A stretch of 64,000 nt of DNA, taken from positions 1 through 64,000 of the forward strand of contig NZ_WHZU01000012.1 of NCBI RefSeq assembly GCF_010667655.1. The letters are read 5' to 3'. Under the pieces are notes generated by a model. That model was not told the DNA's origin. It ran no database searches and saw only the letters and a list, made by a program, of their open reading frames with translations. The position numbers were made by a program, and so were the translations under genes. Below are positions 61,277 to 64,000 of the stretch, in pieces (position 1 is the stretch's first letter; the number at the start of each line of letters is the position of its first letter). Source of the stretch: Bifidobacterium saimiriisciurei. GTDB lineage: Bacteria; Actinomycetota; Actinomycetes; Actinomycetales; Bifidobacteriaceae.

Positions 61277-61737
61277 CAGGCACCAACTTCGCCGGATTTA
61301 CCTTCGCCCACCCCGCGCGCATCATCCGACTGGGCATCACCAGTATCACCAACATCACCGGTCGAAGAATCCCCATCGACCCCATCAAGGAACTCACGCA
61401 CCTTGTTGCCGCGTCGAAGAAGGCTCTCCTGTGCGGCCGCCGCAAGTGCTTCGCCGGACTTCCAATCCTCTCTGGCTCCACGAGCAATGAACATCTGCTG
61501 TACGGCGACGCGCTCCACCTCAGACTCCAGCACGTTGATGGAATCCAGCAGTTCGTTCATCGCATCGACCGACACCAGATATCCCGTCGTATCGGAACGA
61601 TCCACGATCTCCATGATGCCCTGCTCCACCAACGATTTACGCCACGCGTTCGACCGCGCCAATTCCGTCAGTCCGATGCGAGAACCAGGTGCTGCCGCCT
61701 CGCGCAACGCCTTCGCACGCTCCTTGATATCCGTCAT
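61276..61737 (-). CDS. Probable antitoxin (Phd/YefM-like N-terminus)
   Basis: 153 aa. The N-terminal ~80 residues (GLTELARSNAWRKSLVEQGI, then MEIVDRSDTTGYLVSVDAMN) fit a Phd/YefM-type DNA-binding antitoxin, in which a DNA-binding strand-helix unit precedes a toxin-binding helix (LLDSINVLESEVERVAVQQM). The C-terminus is Gly/Asp-rich and likely disordered. GGAAGG lies upstream of the ATG. It is transcribed with the downstream toxin. An inverted repeat at 61816-61847, ~80 bp upstream, is a candidate operator. Confidence 0.55.
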   Translation of the reverse strand: MTDIKERAKALREAAAPGSRIGLTELARSNAWRKSLVEQGIMEIVDRSDTTGYLVSVDAMNELLDSINVLESEVERVAVQQMFIARGAREDWKSGEALAAAAQESLLRRGNKVREFLDGVDGDSSTGDVGDTGDAQSDDARGVGEGKSGEVGA

Positions 61738-61815
61738 CGCATACCGCCTTCCACCGCACTTACCCTACTCCGGCCGTCATCACCGCCGACTGCAATCACT
61801 TGAGCCGCAATATTC

Positions 61816-61847
61816 AATCACATTTTACATCATAGAATAATGTGATT
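61816..61847. promoter_or_regulatory. Inverted repeat upstream of the toxin-antitoxin genes
   Basis: Perfect 9-bp arms AATCACATT (61816-61824) and AATGTGATT (61839-61847) with a 14-bp AT-rich spacer containing a possible -10 (TATTCT on the minus strand). Candidate autoregulatory operator and promoter of the toxin-antitoxin pair. Confidence 0.45.
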
Positions 61848-61859
61848 TCAGGCAACACA

Positions 61860-61913
61860 GAAAAAGGCGGGGCGGTCGCTGCCACGGACAGTTACAGCAA
61901 CGGCCGTCCCGCC
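61860..61913 (-). terminator. Terminator of the urt operon
   Basis: GC-rich imperfect stem with GGCGGG ... CCCGCC at the base and CGGTCGCTG/CAGCAACGGCCG inside (61866-61913), followed on the minus strand by TTTTTC (61859-61865 complement). The 160 bp between it and the urtE stop codon hold no gene I can recognise. Confidence 0.8.
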
Positions 61914-62073
61914 GGAACAGACCTTCCCCGACGGGCTTCGATGCCGGCGTCAGGGAAGGAGCATTGAAAGGCGCGCCACACGAGATGCGGCGCATCGCAC
62001 GGGTCGAGGGACATGCGGAACGAGCAGACCGTATGACGCACGCCCCGCCATGCCGCGCGACCGCACACCGCAC

Positions 62074-62775
62074 CTACACGCGCATGGCTTCCTTCGCGGT
62101 CTCGACCTGGTCGGCGCCGCCCTTGCCGGAGGCGATGAACCGGCCGGATGCGAGCACATGGTACGTGTCGCAGCGTTCGACGGCGAACTGCACCTTCTGC
62201 TCGACCAGCACAACGCCGATGCCGCGGTCCTCCACCATCGAACGGATCGAACGCTGGATGTCGGCCACGATGTTCGGCTGGATGCCTTCGGTCGGCTCGT
62301 CGAGAATCATGAGCTTCGGCCGCGTAATCAAGGCCCTAGCAATCGAGAGCTGCTGACGCTGGCCGCCGGAGAGCAGGCCGGCGCGACGACCGGCAAACTC
62401 CTTCAGCACGGGGAACGCCTCCACGGCCTCGTCGTAGCGGGCCTGCGCCTCGGAACCGTAGCGGTCGGCGACCACATGCAGGTTCTCGTCGACGGTCATG
62501 GTGCCGAACGACTGCTGCCCCTGCGGCACGAACGCCATGCCCGCGCGGATGCGCTGGTTCGGCGCGGCCTTGGTCACGTCCTTGCCGTCGAACTTCACCG
62601 AGCCGCCGGTGGCGGGCAGCAGACCGAGAATCGCCTTGAGCAGCGAGGTCTTGCCGGCGCCGTTGTTGCCGATGATGCTGACCCATTTGCCTTCGGACAC
62701 GTCGAAGCTGATGTCGTTGACCACGGTCACCTTGCCGTAGCCGGTGCTCAGCCCGTTCACTTCCAACATTGCCAT
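62074..62775 (-). CDS. urtE: Urea ABC transporter ATP-binding protein UrtE
   Basis: 233 aa, LivF-type ATPase. Walker A IIGNNGAGKTSLLKAI, Q-loop FVPQGQQSFGTMTVDENL (the F-G-T-M-T-V-x-E-N-L form typical of UrtE), signature LLSGGQRQQLSIARAL, Walker B LMILDEPTEGIQPNIV and switch region VVLVEQKVQFA. The UrtE call over LivF rests on IQPNIV and the urease neighbourhood. The start overlaps the urtD stop (TAATG). Last gene of the operon. Confidence 0.93.
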   Translation of the reverse strand: MAMLEVNGLSTGYGKVTVVNDISFDVSEGKWVSIIGNNGAGKTSLLKAILGLLPATGGSVKFDGKDVTKAAPNQRIRAGMAFVPQGQQSFGTMTVDENLHVVADRYGSEAQARYDEAVEAFPVLKEFAGRRAGLLSGGQRQQLSIARALITRPKLMILDEPTEGIQPNIVADIQRSIRSMVEDRGIGVVLVEQKVQFAVERCDTYHVLASGRFIASGKGGADQVETAKEAMRV

Positions 62776-63764
62776 TAGTTTTCGCCTCCGCCCAGGTAAA
62801 TGCTTACGACTTCGTCGTTGTTCTGAATCTCTTCAACGCTGCCTTCGGCGAGGATCTCGCCTTGATTGAGCACGGTGACGGAGTCGGCGAACTTGCGCAT
62901 GAATTCCATGTCGTGTTCGACGATGATGACCGTGCGGTTGCGGCTGCATCGCTTGAGCAGCTCGCCGGTCTGCTGCCGTTCCTCGGGGGTCATGCCGGCG
63001 ACGGGCTCGTCGAGCAGCAGCAGATGGGCGTCCTGCACGAGCAGCATGCCGATCTCGAGCCACTGCTTCTTGCCGTGCGGCAGGATGCCGGCCGGCTTGT
63101 AGGCGTCGGAGGTCAGGCCGGTGACGTCCATCATGTACTGGATGTTCTGCGAGACGCCCTTGACCGGCCGGAACAGGTCGCGCGTCTTCTTGCGGAACCC
63201 TTCGGCCAGCTGCAGGTTCTCCAGCACCGACAGCTCTTCCACGACCGATGCGGTCTGGAAGGTTCGTCCGACACCGAGCTTGACGATGTCGTTGGGCTTC
63301 CTGCCCAGCAGCTGCTCGCCGCGGAATTTGGCGGAGCCGGTCGCCGGCGTCAGGCCGGTGATCGCGTCGATGATGGTGGTCTTGCCGGCGCCGTTCGGGC
63401 CGATGAGGAATCGCAGATCGCCATGCTGCACCGTAAGGTTCAAGTCCTTGACGGCGACGAATCCGTCGAATTCCACATGCAGGCCCTGGATTTCGAGATA
63501 GTCGCTCCACTGGCCGCCACGGTCGTCGAGCACGGAAAGCTCGTCCTTCAAATCCTGCATGCGCTTGCGTTCGGAGACGATCTCGTCCTTCATGCGGCTG
63601 ACTTCGTCGCGCATCTGTCGGGCCTCGTCGCGCAGCTGCTGTGCCTCGGCGCGAAGCTGCGCGGCATCGGAGACGTCGTTCTTCCCGGCCTCGTTGTTCT
63701 TCTCGGTCACGTCGCTCACCTCTTCCCTCGTATCGATTCCGTCGGTTCCGTCGATTCCGCTCAT
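62775..63764 (-). CDS. urtD: Urea ABC transporter ATP-binding protein UrtD with N-terminal coiled coil
   Basis: 329 aa; the ATPase proper begins at about residue 88 (YLEIQGLHVEFDGFVAVKDL), so about 85 residues are extra. Walker A FLIGPNGAGKTTIIDAITGL, signature region ILPHGKKQWLEIGMLL, Walker B LLLLDEPVAGMTPEE and VIIVEHDMEFMRKFA, as in UrtD/LivG. The extension contains a heptad-patterned, highly charged segment (LRAEAQQLRDEARQMRDEVS, then RMKDEIVSERKRMQDLKDEL) predicted to form a coiled coil. The start overlaps the urtC stop (ATGA), which supports translation of the extension. Confidence 0.92.
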   Translation of the reverse strand: MSGIDGTDGIDTREEVSDVTEKNNEAGKNDVSDAAQLRAEAQQLRDEARQMRDEVSRMKDEIVSERKRMQDLKDELSVLDDRGGQWSDYLEIQGLHVEFDGFVAVKDLNLTVQHGDLRFLIGPNGAGKTTIIDAITGLTPATGSAKFRGEQLLGRKPNDIVKLGVGRTFQTASVVEELSVLENLQLAEGFRKKTRDLFRPVKGVSQNIQYMMDVTGLTSDAYKPAGILPHGKKQWLEIGMLLVQDAHLLLLDEPVAGMTPEERQQTGELLKRCSRNRTVIIVEHDMEFMRKFADSVTVLNQGEILAEGSVEEIQNNDEVVSIYLGGGEN

Positions 63765-64000
63765 GCTTCCACCGCTTTCGCCTCGGAGGCCACGACCGCC
63801 ACGTCACCGACGGTCGAGCCGGCACCTCCGCCGAACCTCTCCTTCAGCCACGGCCACAGGTCCTTGGCCTGGCCGAGTCCGTACGGTGCGAACGCGATGA
63901 CGAGGATGAAGATGAGGCCTTCGATGTACGTCCAGGCGGACGGATAGGCGTCCGACAGCTGCGTTTCGGCGAAGCGGATGAGCAGCGTGCCGACGACCGG
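63761..64000 (-). CDS. urtC: Urea ABC transporter permease UrtC, C-terminal part (runs off the window)
   Basis: Last 79 residues of a LivM/UrtC-type permease. They end a membrane bundle with WTYIEGLIFILVIAFAPYGL, then KDLWPWLKERFGGGAG and a polar tail. The stop codon overlaps the urtD ATG. Assignment relies on the operon (UrtD and UrtE downstream) and on the FxxP-x-G-L end typical of these permeases. Confidence 0.82.
   Translation of the reverse strand, partial: PVVGTLLIRFAETQLSDAYPSAWTYIEGLIFILVIAFAPYGLGQAKDLWPWLKERFGGGAGSTVGDVAVVASEAKAVEA

Overview
The window is 64 kb of high-GC chromosomal DNA from a Bifidobacterium, most likely of the B. longum group. The grounds are protein similarity recognised by eye (DnaK, Upp, SdaA, HspR operon), a GH127 beta-L-arabinofuranosidase, sortase-anchored pilin genes and a complete urease/urea-uptake/nickel-uptake locus of the kind known from B. 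longum subsp. infantis. The species call is inference. No tRNA, rRNA, CRISPR array or intact insertion sequence was found.

Layout. (1) 1-3.2 kb: two overlapping YhgE/Pip-type membrane protein genes. (2) 3.3-11.7 kb: an amino-sugar locus (nagA, nagB, esterase, MFS permease; divergent nanK, nanE, araC) that can take N-acetylmannosamine to fructose-6-phosphate. It is bracketed by two arrays of 44-bp palindromic units. (3) 11.9-19.7 kb: a hexose-phosphate mutarotase, then two cell-wall-anchored enzymes, an ExeM-type nuclease and a 5'-nucleotidase, that would degrade extracellular nucleic acid, and a small HTH protein. (4) 19.8-25.7 kb: a pilin-like and a large tip-like LPxTG protein with no sortase beside them. 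(5) 26.3-34.4 kb: housekeeping and metabolic genes (ilvA, tadA, upp, rlmH, a glycerophosphodiesterase, sdaA) and a LacI regulator. (6) 34.5-39.1 kb: GH127 arabinofuranosidase, GPH transporter and an AraC regulator. (7) 39.2-43.7 kb: the dnaK-grpE-dnaJ-hspR operon with a HAIR operator. (8) 43.9-50 kb: wall-anchored alkaline phosphatase, intracellular pullulanase and a flavin monooxygenase. (9) 50.3-64 kb: nickel ECF transporter (cbiM-cbiQ-cbiO), ureEFGD, convergent ureAB-ureC, and the urtCDE urea ABC transporter running off the end.

How the parts work together. Urea enters through Urt and nickel through CbiMQO. UreE/F/G/D mature the UreAB-UreC enzyme, which gives ammonia for nitrogen assimilation. 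Between the urt operon and ureAB lies a 2.9-kb accessory block: an AT-rich gene with zinc-binding/HNH-like features, a decayed DUF4143 ATPase remnant and a toxin-antitoxin pair. The surface nuclease, 5'-nucleotidase and alkaline phosphatase form a plausible phosphate/nucleoside scavenging set.

The most unusual signals are non-coding. Two ~92-106-bp elements (34402-34493 and 40836-40941) share an invariant 20-nt core but have unrelated outer stems that stay base-paired, which is the signature of a conserved structure. Two arrays of exactly 44-bp palindromes with 17-bp and 70-bp spacing flank the amino-sugar locus in direct orientation. A nested inverted repeat bounded by ATTAAT overlaps the upp stop codon.
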